From contig NZ_JAUOSF010000003.1 in NCBI RefSeq assembly GCF_030548465.1, forward strand, positions 62,001 through 126,000: a stretch of DNA of 64,000 nucleotides, given 5' to 3'. Below, piece after piece: positions 1 through 7,987 of the stretch. The translations under genes and the position numbers were made by a program. The number at the start of each line of letters is the position of its first letter. The first letter of the stretch is position 1. Origin of the DNA: Tamlana sp. 2_MG-2023 (lineage in GTDB: Bacteria; Bacteroidota; Bacteroidia; Flavobacteriales; Flavobacteriaceae). Under the pieces are notes generated by a model. That model ran no database searches. It saw only the letters and a program-made list of their open reading frames with translations, and had not been told where the DNA came from.

Positions 1-2754
1 AAACAATTTGTTAGTGGTCGCGCCAATAGTTGTTCTAGGTATACTATTTGTAGACCCTTCACCTGTCCATCTGTTCAGGTACATATTTAATCTGTTCACA
101 TTAGGCTCGTCACGTTCGTAGTTACGAACCGTTTCTTTACCAATTTCTGCATACATATAAGTACCAAAATCGAAATTTTTATAGTTGAAGCTTAGGTTTA
201 AGCCCATAATGTAATCGGCTTGTGGTTTTCCTAAATAGGTTCTATCATCAATAGTAATTTCGCCATCACCATTTACATCTACATATTTAAAATCACCTGG
301 AGCCGATACGGCACCTAAACTTGATTGTGATGGATAAGCATCAATTTCAGCTTGGTTTTGGAAAATACCGTTGGTTTTAAGTCCGTAAAAGTAACCCAGA
401 GGTTGTCCAACTTCCATTCTTGCGATAGCTGGTTGCCCAACACTAAAGTTTCCTGATTCTGGAATAACACCACCATTAATTTCAATAACTTCACCATTAA
501 TTTGAGTCATATTATAACTTGCTGAAAACGATAGATTTTCAGAAAATGATTCCTTATAATTGATAAAAAACTCAAACCCTCTATTTCTTGTAGTTCCAGC
601 ATTTACAGTAGGTAAGCCCGCACCTGGAGCTCCTGCTCCCAAAATTCCTGAAACTGGAAAATCTGTAATCAATAAATTATTTCTATCATCTATAAAATAA
701 TCGGCTGTTATTTCGATTTTATTTTTGAATAAATTTAGATCTAAACCTAAATCAAATTTTTCAGCAGCTTCCCATTTTGCATCAGGGTTTGGAATTCTAC
801 CATTTGCTGTACCCGAAATTAAAGCGCTATTAAAAACATAAGTTGCTTCACCATTTAATTCTGCTCTGTATAAATCACTTCCTACACTATTTCCTAAAGT
901 TCCATAACTCCCTCTTAATTTTAAAAAGTTTATCACGTTAGAATCCTTTAAAAACGCCTCATCTGAAACTTTCCAACCTCCAGTAAAAGAGTAGAAACGA
1001 TCAATTCTATTTTGAGTAGAAAAATCTGAAGATCCGTCTCTACGAAACATAGCGGAAAGCAAATACTTACTTTTATAATCGTACTGTAATCGTCCAAAAA
1101 ATGATGCTAATCTACTATCATAGTTTGATGACCCCGTAGATTTTGCGTCACTTAAACCATTAGCTAAAGAAATATCTGCGAATTCCCAAGAATTATTAGG
1201 AACATCAAAACCTGTCGCATTCAAATTATCTCCCCAACTACGTTGTGCACTAGTACCCAAAGTGAATGTGGTATTGTGGTTAGTAGCGAATACTTTATTA
1301 TAATTAGCAAAGGTTTCCCAAGTATAAGAATTATAAGTGTTTCTGTATTGATTCACACTACTTCTATCATTATTAAATACTTTTCCAGCACCATAATTAA
1401 CAATAGGAGCAAAAGTCTTCCCTTTGTCGTTATATGCTTTTAAACCAATACGTGATGTAATGCTTAAACCTTCAATGACCTCATAATCTAATCTAAAATT
1501 ACCTTCAAGTGAATTTCCATTATACTCATTAAAGGTATTTGCAATTTGAGATAAGGGGTTAATCACCTCATTTCCTAAAAACCCAGTAACATCTTCTTGA
1601 TCGATACTATACGTTGGTGCGTAATTTAAAGCGTTAAATAACGGCACTCCTAAAGCATTTTCACCAATGCTTTTTCTATTCGAATTAAAATAATTTGCAG
1701 AAGTTGAAAATTTTAATTTATCGGTAATATCAAATCCAACTTTAATCTTAACATTAGCGCGTTGGTAATTTGATTTATCACTCGAAATAATACCATCCTG
1801 CTCTAAAATAGAACCTCCGACATAATAAGTGCTTTTTTCACCACCACCAGTAACAGATAGGTTATGATTGGTTATTGGTGCTGCTTCAAAAAGTTGATCT
1901 TGCCAATCTACACCTACGCCTAAACTACTTACATCAGGAAATGGTAAAGGTTGACCATCTGCTGCATAGCTCTCATTTAATATTAAAGCATATTCCGTAG
2001 CGTTCATCATTGGTAATTGACGTTCGGTTTGTTGCATACCTGTATAGGCATTATAACTAATTGTAGCTGCTGAATTTTTTTTACCACTTTTTGTAGTAAC
2101 TAAAATCACTCCATTTGCACCTTCAATACCATAAATAGCAGCTTGCGCATCCTTTAAAATAGAGAACGTTTCAATATCACTCGGGTTAATCGTATTTAAA
2201 TCCCCTTTATAACCATCAATGATTACTAATGGACCATTATCACCATTGGAACTCATACCACGAATCACTATATTAAACCCACCTCCAGGAGAACCTGACG
2301 GCGTAGATACAGCAACCCCGGCTGAAGTTCCTTGCAAGGCTTGAGCTGCATCGATAGGATTTAATTTTTCAATAGTTTCAGAATTAACAATAGATACTGC
2401 TCCTGTAAGATCCCCCTTTTTTTGAGTACCATAACCAATAACAACAACTTCATCAAGAACTGCGATGTCTTCTTCTAATAGAATTAATAAATTCGAATTA
2501 TCTGTAATAACCAATTCTTTAGTGATATACCCAACATAACTAACCAAAATAGCGGCCCCCGTGCTAACTTGAGTTAAGGTAAAACCACCATCAAAATCGG
2601 TTATTTCACCTTGATTGGTATTTTTTACAATAATGTTTGCACCAGGAATGGGAATCCCTGATTGATCCTTTACAATTCCGCTCACGTCTATATTTTGTGC
2701 ACTCGAGTAAGCCACAAAGAACAGAGCTAAAATTTTTAATAGTTTTAGTTTCAT
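1..2754 (-). CDS. SusC/RagA-family TonB-dependent outer-membrane receptor, 3' end cut off by window
   Basis: Translation from the ATG at 2754 stays open for 918 codons to the window edge, so the C-terminal barrel strands are missing. Residues 1-20 are a signal peptide ending A-Q. Residues 23-100 look like a carboxypeptidase-regulatory-like domain, then V-I-G-Y-G-T (105-110) starts the plug, and I-D-G-Y-K-G-D (179-185) with Y-G-I-E-G-A-N-G-V (208-216) are SusC signatures. The rest reads as TonB barrel. SusC proteins import oligosaccharides or peptides through the outer membrane with a SusD lipoprotein, which would lie beyond the left edge. The gene sits 217 bases downstream of a membrane-tethered regulator on the same strand, the usual order in a glycan-use locus. 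The substrate cannot be told from this part. Confidence 0.93.
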   Translation of the reverse strand, partial: MKLKLLKILALFFVAYSSAQNIDVSGIVKDQSGIPIPGANIIVKNTNQGEITDFDGGFTLTQVSTGAAILVSYVGYITKELVITDNSNLLILLEEDIAVLDEVVVIGYGTQKKGDLTGAVSIVNSETIEKLNPIDAAQALQGTSAGVAVSTPSGSPGGGFNIVIRGMSSNGDNGPLVIIDGYKGDLNTINPSDIETFSILKDAQAAIYGIEGANGVILVTTKSGKKNSAATISYNAYTGMQQTERQLPMMNATEYALILNESYAADGQPLPFPDVSSLGVGVDWQDQLFEAAPITNHNLSVTGGGEKSTYYVGGSILEQDGIISSDKSNYQRANVKIKVGFDITDKLKFSTSANYFNSNRKSIGENALGVPLFNALNYAPTYSIDQEDVTGFLGNEVINPLSQIANTFNEYNGNSLEGNFRLDYEVIEGLSITSRIGLKAYNDKGKTFAPIVNYGAGKVFNNDRSSVNQYRNTYNSYTWETFANYNKVFATNHNTTFTLGTSAQRSWGDNLNATGFDVPNNSWEFADISLANGLSDAKSTGSSNYDSRLASFFGRLQYDYKSKYLLSAMFRRDGSSDFSTQNRIDRFYSFTGGWKVSDEAFLKDSNVINFLKLRGSYGTLGNSVGSDLYRAELNGEATYVFNSALISGTANGRIPNPDAKWEAAEKFDLGLDLNLFKNKIEITADYFIDDRNNLLITDFPVSGILGAGAPGAGLPTVNAGTTRNRGFEFFINYKESFSENLSFSASYNMTQINGEVIEINGGVIPESGNFSVGQPAIARMEVGQPLGYFYGLKTNGIFQNQAEIDAYPSQSSLGAVSAPGDFKYVDVNGDGEITIDDRTYLGKPQADYIMGLNLSFNYKNFDFGTYMYAEIGKETVRNYERDEPNVNRLNMYLNRWTGEGSTNSIPRTTIGATTNKLF

Positions 2755-2971
2755 AAATATTTAGTTTTAGTTACTTGTAAATTTAGTAGGAGTTATTGCA
2801 GACTTGCTATTTTATGCCCAAACAAAAAATATACATCGTAAAAAAAAGTCTGTAATTTTATGAAAATGTTAACAAATAGAGGTGTTTACTAACAAATGAA
2901 AACGAGCGATTTACTCCAATAAATGAAAATGTTGTGGTGTTGTATAGGTGAAAAACCAGATTGTAGTGTCT

Positions 2972-5782
2972 TTATATTTCCAAAATATAATCTGTTAAGC
3001 TAGATTCATGTGGTAAATCCATTTTTTTCCTTAGTCGGTAACGTTTTACTTCGACGCTTCTTGGTGAAATATTTAAAAGTGGCGCAATCTCTTTTGAAGA
3101 CAAATTTAAACGCAAGTAAGCACAAAGGCGCAGATCATTTGAAGTGAGTTGTGGGTGTATTGATTTTATCTTTTTTAAGAAATCCTTATCGACATTATTG
3201 AAGGCTTCTTGAAATACATGCCAATCGTCTGTATTATTAAGGTTTCTATCAATAACTTTTATAACTTGATTAATGTTTTTTACTTCCTTAACTTTTTGAA
3301 GATCGTTTTTTAAACTGTTAAGAAATTCGTTCTTTTTAATTAAACTCATTGTAGAGATACTTAATTCTCTATTTTTATTTTCAATATCCTGTCTTAACTT
3401 GTCATTATTGAAACGCATCAACTGTTGTTTATTTTCTAACTCTTTTACTTCAAGTTCACGCTCCTTTTTAAGTAATATTTTTTGACGCTGCTTTTTATAA
3501 TAACGCATGTACAGCGTGTGCATAAACAATGAAAAAACAATAATTAATAAAATATAACTCGTAAACGCCATATTTGACAAATACCAAGGACGTTCAATAT
3601 TAAAACTATACGATGCCGTATTAACAGTCATATCATTACCAAGTCTTGCTCTTACGTAAAATTTATAATGACCGTAGGATAAATTCTTAAATAATACACT
3701 AGATTTTGTAGACCAATCACTCCATTTATCGTAAATACCTTCTAATTTATATTGATATTCTACAACCAAATACTTTTTATATTCTGGTATATTGTAACTA
3801 ACCTCTATGTTATTTTCATTATTTTTAAAATAACCAACCTCTTGTTTATTATGCAATTGTGTTTTATAACCATCATCGTAGGTACTATTAGAAATTAAGT
3901 TAATATTTATTTGATAAGGTCTATCTTTAAACAGATTAGTATTAATAATTATATAACCATGAGAAGTACCGTATAAGTAGTTATTATTACTTAAATAAGA
4001 TATATTTTCATAACCAGAAACATCATTCCTAACAAAAGCGGGTAGGGAAATTTTATTAATATTAGGTGTATTACTTAACTTTCCAGGTGTTAAATAACTT
4101 AAACCATATTGAGAAAAAGCCCAAAGTTTGTTGCTTTCAATATCGTTAACTAATTTACCAGATGTAAATTCTTGCTCATTAAATAATCCACTTAAAACAG
4201 AATCTCTTACAAACTTCTTTTTTAATACATTATAGGTAAAAACACCTTTTTTTTCTGTGTATAAAATCTTGTTATTGTATTTAATAAGACTTGTTTTTAA
4301 TCCTTTACTTATTGAAGTCTCCTCTTCTACACTAAGTGTTTCAGTAAAATCGTTATCAACTTTTATTTTAAAAACACCTTTATATTCATGACTAACAAAG
4401 ATTTCATGTGTATTAAGAAATTCAAAATATCTAGTGGACATATCATAGCCCTGAATTTTATTTCTCAATTGCCACAATCCGTTTACATTTTCAAGAATAT
4501 ACAAACCGGTATAATTCCCTTGAATTAATAAATTATCTTTTCCTTGTATCGTTTTTATGCCCCAGGTACCAAGAACATCTGAAACTTTCTTTGCCCCAAC
4601 ACCATCAATAACAAATGTTCCCGAATTATGCCCGCAAAATAAAGTATCACCAATTTTAGTTAGGCACCAAGTAGCGCCTTGAGTTCCTTCAACCATGACA
4701 AAATCGTCGGTAGAATTAAACTTCTTATAAAATAAACCTTGGTTCGTACCTAAATAAAGTATGTTATTATACAAAATTGATGCATTAACAGCACCAATAT
4801 TCCCTTTATCATCATTAAAAATTTTATAAGGAGATTTGATATTGATGCAAATGACACCGTTTTCCAGTCCCAACCAAATGTTGTTTTCTACATCTTCAAA
4901 AACTGATAATACGGTGTTATTACTTAAACCACTACTTTGGTCTATTTGTGATAATAAATTTCCATGAGCATCCATATGAAATATACCATTGGAAATACTT
5001 CCTAGTATAAAGCTCTCATCTTTTAGTTGAATACTATTGTAGATTCTATTTTTATAAATTTCTTTATTTGCGGGTATTTCCCAACTTTCAAGAGAACTTT
5101 CATTCACAATAAAAAAACCATAATCTTCGGTTTGGAATAATAATTTACCTTGATGATTAAATATGTTAACCAAAACATTTTCTTGTACAACAACATCATC
5201 TGAAACTAATTTTGAAGTCCCATTAACAATCTCATAAATACCATCCTTTACACTTTGAAAGTAAATACTATTAGCAACCTTGAATATTTTATAAATGGTC
5301 GTGTTTGAATTAATAACAGAATATGTTTCTTCATTTATATTATATATGTAAATTCTTTTGAGAGATTGAAACAGAATAAAATTATCTACATTTATGATAT
5401 TCCAAATTTCTTCATCTTCTAAAAATGAGATGTTTAATTTGTCTGATAAAGACGTATAATCAAGTTTGCCTAAATCATTTCGGTTCCAATACCCAAAATC
5501 TCTATAACTACCGGTATAAATAAGCGAATCAATAACATTTACAGATCTCATAATAGTTTTGTTAGGAGATAGATATAGTGCCCATTCTGCACCGTTATAT
5601 TCCAACAAACCCTTATTGTTTGCGACATAAATAAATTTGTCTTTTGATTGTGAAATCGACCAGTTCTGACTTTCAGCGCCGTAATCTTTAGTAGAAAAAA
5701 TCTGAATTGGTGAACGCTCTTGCGCTAAGACTATGGGTGAAACTAAAATGAATATTAAAAAAGTAAATAATAATGGTCTCAA
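2972..5782 (-). CDS. Membrane-tethered Y_Y_Y / LuxR-HTH transcriptional regulator (SusR-like)
   Basis: A 936-residue one-component regulator. Residues 1-20 form a signal peptide, about 25-640 are beta-propeller-type two-component-regulator repeats, and about 650-730 a Y_Y_Y domain, all predicted periplasmic. One membrane helix lies at about 738-759, a charged coiled coil at 763-830, and a GerE/LuxR-type HTH at 879-936 with L-S-S-K-E-I-A and R-S-V-E-V-K-R-Y-R. No histidine-kinase or receiver domain is present, so a ligand signal presumably passes straight through the membrane to DNA. The start codon is TTG: upstream in frame there is a TAA after six codons and no ATG or GTG. The likely target is the adjacent SusC gene. 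The family assignment is firm; ligand and target are inferred. Confidence 0.9.
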   Translation of the reverse strand: MRPLLFTFLIFILVSPIVLAQERSPIQIFSTKDYGAESQNWSISQSKDKFIYVANNKGLLEYNGAEWALYLSPNKTIMRSVNVIDSLIYTGSYRDFGYWNRNDLGKLDYTSLSDKLNISFLEDEEIWNIINVDNFILFQSLKRIYIYNINEETYSVINSNTTIYKIFKVANSIYFQSVKDGIYEIVNGTSKLVSDDVVVQENVLVNIFNHQGKLLFQTEDYGFFIVNESSLESWEIPANKEIYKNRIYNSIQLKDESFILGSISNGIFHMDAHGNLLSQIDQSSGLSNNTVLSVFEDVENNIWLGLENGVICINIKSPYKIFNDDKGNIGAVNASILYNNILYLGTNQGLFYKKFNSTDDFVMVEGTQGATWCLTKIGDTLFCGHNSGTFVIDGVGAKKVSDVLGTWGIKTIQGKDNLLIQGNYTGLYILENVNGLWQLRNKIQGYDMSTRYFEFLNTHEIFVSHEYKGVFKIKVDNDFTETLSVEEETSISKGLKTSLIKYNNKILYTEKKGVFTYNVLKKKFVRDSVLSGLFNEQEFTSGKLVNDIESNKLWAFSQYGLSYLTPGKLSNTPNINKISLPAFVRNDVSGYENISYLSNNNYLYGTSHGYIIINTNLFKDRPYQININLISNSTYDDGYKTQLHNKQEVGYFKNNENNIEVSYNIPEYKKYLVVEYQYKLEGIYDKWSDWSTKSSVLFKNLSYGHYKFYVRARLGNDMTVNTASYSFNIERPWYLSNMAFTSYILLIIVFSLFMHTLYMRYYKKQRQKILLKKERELEVKELENKQQLMRFNNDKLRQDIENKNRELSISTMSLIKKNEFLNSLKNDLQKVKEVKNINQVIKVIDRNLNNTDDWHVFQEAFNNVDKDFLKKIKSIHPQLTSNDLRLCAYLRLNLSSKEIAPLLNISPRSVEVKRYRLRKKMDLPHESSLTDYILEI

Positions 5783-6156
5783 GCTTAATACGTTTAGTTA
5801 GGTTACCAAAGTACTAAAAATTAATGCTTGTAAAAAGAGTGAAGTATTTTCTATGCTTGAAAAGCACTTATTTAAATTAAAAAGTAAATATGCTACTACT
5901 TTATTTTATTATTAGTGTTGACAATTAAAAATTATAGTGTATTAGTTGGGTAAATTTTACACATTACTATCAATAATTACACACCTTTTACACAAAATCT
6001 ATAGACCAAAAAAATTGCTCATATTTATTAATTATCTAATTTTTAGTTACTTATAATAAATATAATTCTTAACATTTGTTCGTGGCATATTTATTTCAAT
6101 ATAACTAATCGTAAAACAAGAATAATAATAATTATAAATCTTAAATTTTAAAAATT
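5783..6156. other. Intergenic region between divergent genes, with phased TTACACA repeats
   Basis: This 374-base AT-rich gap separates the minus-strand regulator from the plus-strand small exported protein. It holds three copies of TTACACA at 5957-5963, 5977-5983 and 5988-5994. Their starts are 20 and 11 bases apart, about two and one helical turns. A sigma-54-like promoter lies at 6083-6098, so the repeats sit about 90-126 bases upstream of it, where enhancer sites for an NtrC-type activator usually lie. No other feature was recognised. Confidence 0.4.
6083..6098 (+). promoter_or_regulatory. Candidate sigma-54 promoter (-24/-12)
   Basis: The site reads TGGCATATTTATTTCA. The GG is correctly spaced (12 bases) from a TC in place of the usual GC of TGGCAC-N5-TTGC. 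It would start transcription near 6110, about 45 bases before the ATG at 6157. The next gene but one encodes a sigma-54 activator, which supports the reading. The -12 mismatch lowers confidence. Confidence 0.4.
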
Positions 6157-6468
6157 ATGAAAAAGTTAGTTTTAACAGTAGCAATCGTAGCAAGTGGATT
6201 ATCAACTTTCGCATTAACAAACCCTATAATGAACAATGACGCCGAAGTTGTGGTAATAAATGAGTCATTTAAAGAAATATCAGTAAATCAACTACCATCG
6301 GCTGTTGTTAGTGCAGTGAAGCAAAACTTTGCTTCTGCTACCATCAGCAATGCTTATGTAAATAGCAGCGAGCAATACAAATTGACCATTTCAATGGATG
6401 GAAGTGAAAATACAGTATATGCCGATAAAGATGGTAACTGGTTAAAAGAAGGAGATGTTGCTAAATAA
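6157..6468 (+). CDS. Small exported protein, PepSY-like
   Basis: A 103-residue protein with a signal peptide (M-K-K-L-V-L-T-V-A-I-V, cleaved after about residue 19). The mature part has the pattern S-A-V-V-S-A-V-K-Q-N-F-A-S-A-T-I followed by short beta strands ending in D-K-D-G-N-W. This resembles the small periplasmic PepSY-like proteins of Bacteroidota, some of which lie beside two-component systems. It stands alone between a candidate sigma-54 promoter and a strong terminator, so it forms a one-gene transcript just upstream of the sigma-54 response regulator. The function is unknown; a periplasmic sensor partner or stress protein is possible. Confidence 0.8.
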   Translation: MKKLVLTVAIVASGLSTFALTNPIMNNDAEVVVINESFKEISVNQLPSAVVSAVKQNFASATISNAYVNSSEQYKLTISMDGSENTVYADKDGNWLKEGDVAK

Positions 6469-6525
6469 CATATTTTAAAGCAACTAGATATTGAATATAA
6501 TATCTAAAAATCAAATTCTTTTAGG

Positions 6526-6561
6526 AAAAAGACGTTTTAAATTTAAAACGTCTTTTTTTTT
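6526..6561 (+). terminator. Rho-independent terminator after the small exported protein gene
   Basis: A 14-base perfect arm, AAAGACGTTTTAAA, pairs with its complement and runs into a tract of nine T. It lies 58 bases after the stop at 6468 and separates that gene from the response regulator at 6647. Confidence 0.85.
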
Positions 6562-6597
6562 GTGATTTTTTTAAAAGTAAAGTCCGCTTTATCTTAA

Positions 6598-6605
6598 TAT
6601 TTTTG
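6598..6605 (+). promoter_or_regulatory. Bacteroidota -7 promoter element for the response regulator
   Basis: TATTTTTG fits the TAnnTTTG element read by the Bacteroidota housekeeping sigma factor. It lies 42 bases before the ATG at 6647 and directly after the preceding terminator. Confidence 0.4.
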
Positions 6606-6646
6606 TTTGAAAGCGGTTCATTTTATAAAAAACAAATAGTTGACAT

Positions 6647-7987
6647 ATGAAACACATCCTACTGGTAGAAGACGATGTTGCATTCTCTGAAATGTTGAAA
6701 CAGTTCTTGCAACGTCATCAAAATAAAGTAGATGTGTGCTATACCTTAGAGAAAGCATCATCACAAATAAAAACACAAAATTACGATTTAGTTTTTACAG
6801 ATTTACGTCTTCCCGATGGTGATGGTATTGTGTTTTTAAAAGAAATCAAGTCAAACATACCACATATTCCAGTAGTTTTAATGACGAGTTATGCCGAAGT
6901 TTCTACAGCAGTTCAAGCTATGAAACAAGGGGCTTTCGATTATATTTCAAAACCTTTTAACCCTGATGAAGTCCTTGAAGTTATAAAAAATGCTTTAGCT
7001 AATAAAAAACCTGAACCCACTCCTATTCCAAATCAAACTAAAAAAAATTCTACAAAATCTACAACAGAATTTGTAAAAGGCATCAGTGCGGCATCAAAAA
7101 CGCTAAATGAATATATTAAGTTAGTTGCACCCACCAGTATGTCTGTATTAATAACTGGGGAAAGTGGTACAGGTAAAGAAGTGGTTGCTAAAAACATCCA
7201 TTTAAAAAGCCCGAGACATAATAAACCTTTTGTAGCAGTTGATTGTGGTGCTATACCTAAAGAAATTGCATCTAGTGAATTTTTTGGACATAAAAAAGGT
7301 TCCTTTACAGGAGCCACCGACGATAAAATAGGGCATTTTGAAGCAGCAAATAGCGGAACACTTTTTTTGGATGAAGTTGGTAATTTAAGCTACGAAAATC
7401 AAATACAATTATTAAGAGCTTTACAGGAAAGAAAAGTAAAACCTGTTGGTAGCAGCAGTGAAATTCATGTGGATATTAGGTTGGTAACGGCGACGAATGA
7501 AGATTTGTTAGTAGCTGTTGAAAAAGGTGATTTTCGCGAAGATTTATACCATCGATTAAATGAATTTTCAATAAAAGTGCCTAATTTAAAAAATAGAAAC
7601 GATGATTTGATTTTGTATGCCGATTTCTTTTTAGATAAAGCCAATGCACAACTTAATAAATCGGTTGCAGGGTTTTCAAAAGAAGCTTTAAATATATTTC
7701 AAAATTACAATTGGCCAGGCAACTTACGCGAACTTTCAAATGTTATAAAAAGAGCTACATTATTAACATCTACTGAAATTATTGATGTAGATGCATTACC
7801 AACTGAATTGAGCCAACCTAAGGAAAACCATATAGTATCTAACAAATTTTCAACTAAAGAAAATGAAAAAGTACTCATTATAAATGCTTTAGAAGAAGTA
7901 GGTAATAATAAAACACAAGCAGCCAAATTATTGAATATTACACGAAAAACACTTTATAACAAAATGAAGGAATACCATATTAATTAA
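6647..7987 (+). CDS. Sigma-54-dependent response regulator (NtrC family)
   Basis: A 446-residue protein with the full NtrC layout. The receiver domain spans about 1-120 with phospho-acceptor D52 and conserved T80 and K102. The AAA+ domain spans about 145-375 with Walker A G-E-S-G-T-G-K-E (171-178), Walker B L-F-L-D-E-V-G (239-245) and an arginine-rich sensor region. A Fis-type HTH occupies about 404-446. The sigma-54 contact loop is G-S-F-T-G-A (218-223), with Ser in place of the usual Ala. It should activate sigma-54 promoters when phosphorylated. The convergent hybrid kinase that overlaps its 3' end by 8 bases is the likely partner, and the small gene at 6157 a likely target; both links are inferred. 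Confidence 0.95.
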   Translation: MKHILLVEDDVAFSEMLKQFLQRHQNKVDVCYTLEKASSQIKTQNYDLVFTDLRLPDGDGIVFLKEIKSNIPHIPVVLMTSYAEVSTAVQAMKQGAFDYISKPFNPDEVLEVIKNALANKKPEPTPIPNQTKKNSTKSTTEFVKGISAASKTLNEYIKLVAPTSMSVLITGESGTGKEVVAKNIHLKSPRHNKPFVAVDCGAIPKEIASSEFFGHKKGSFTGATDDKIGHFEAANSGTLFLDEVGNLSYENQIQLLRALQERKVKPVGSSSEIHVDIRLVTATNEDLLVAVEKGDFREDLYHRLNEFSIKVPNLKNRNDDLILYADFFLDKANAQLNKSVAGFSKEALNIFQNYNWPGNLRELSNVIKRATLLTSTEIIDVDALPTELSQPKENHIVSNKFSTKENEKVLIINALEEVGNNKTQAAKLLNITRKTLYNKMKEYHIN

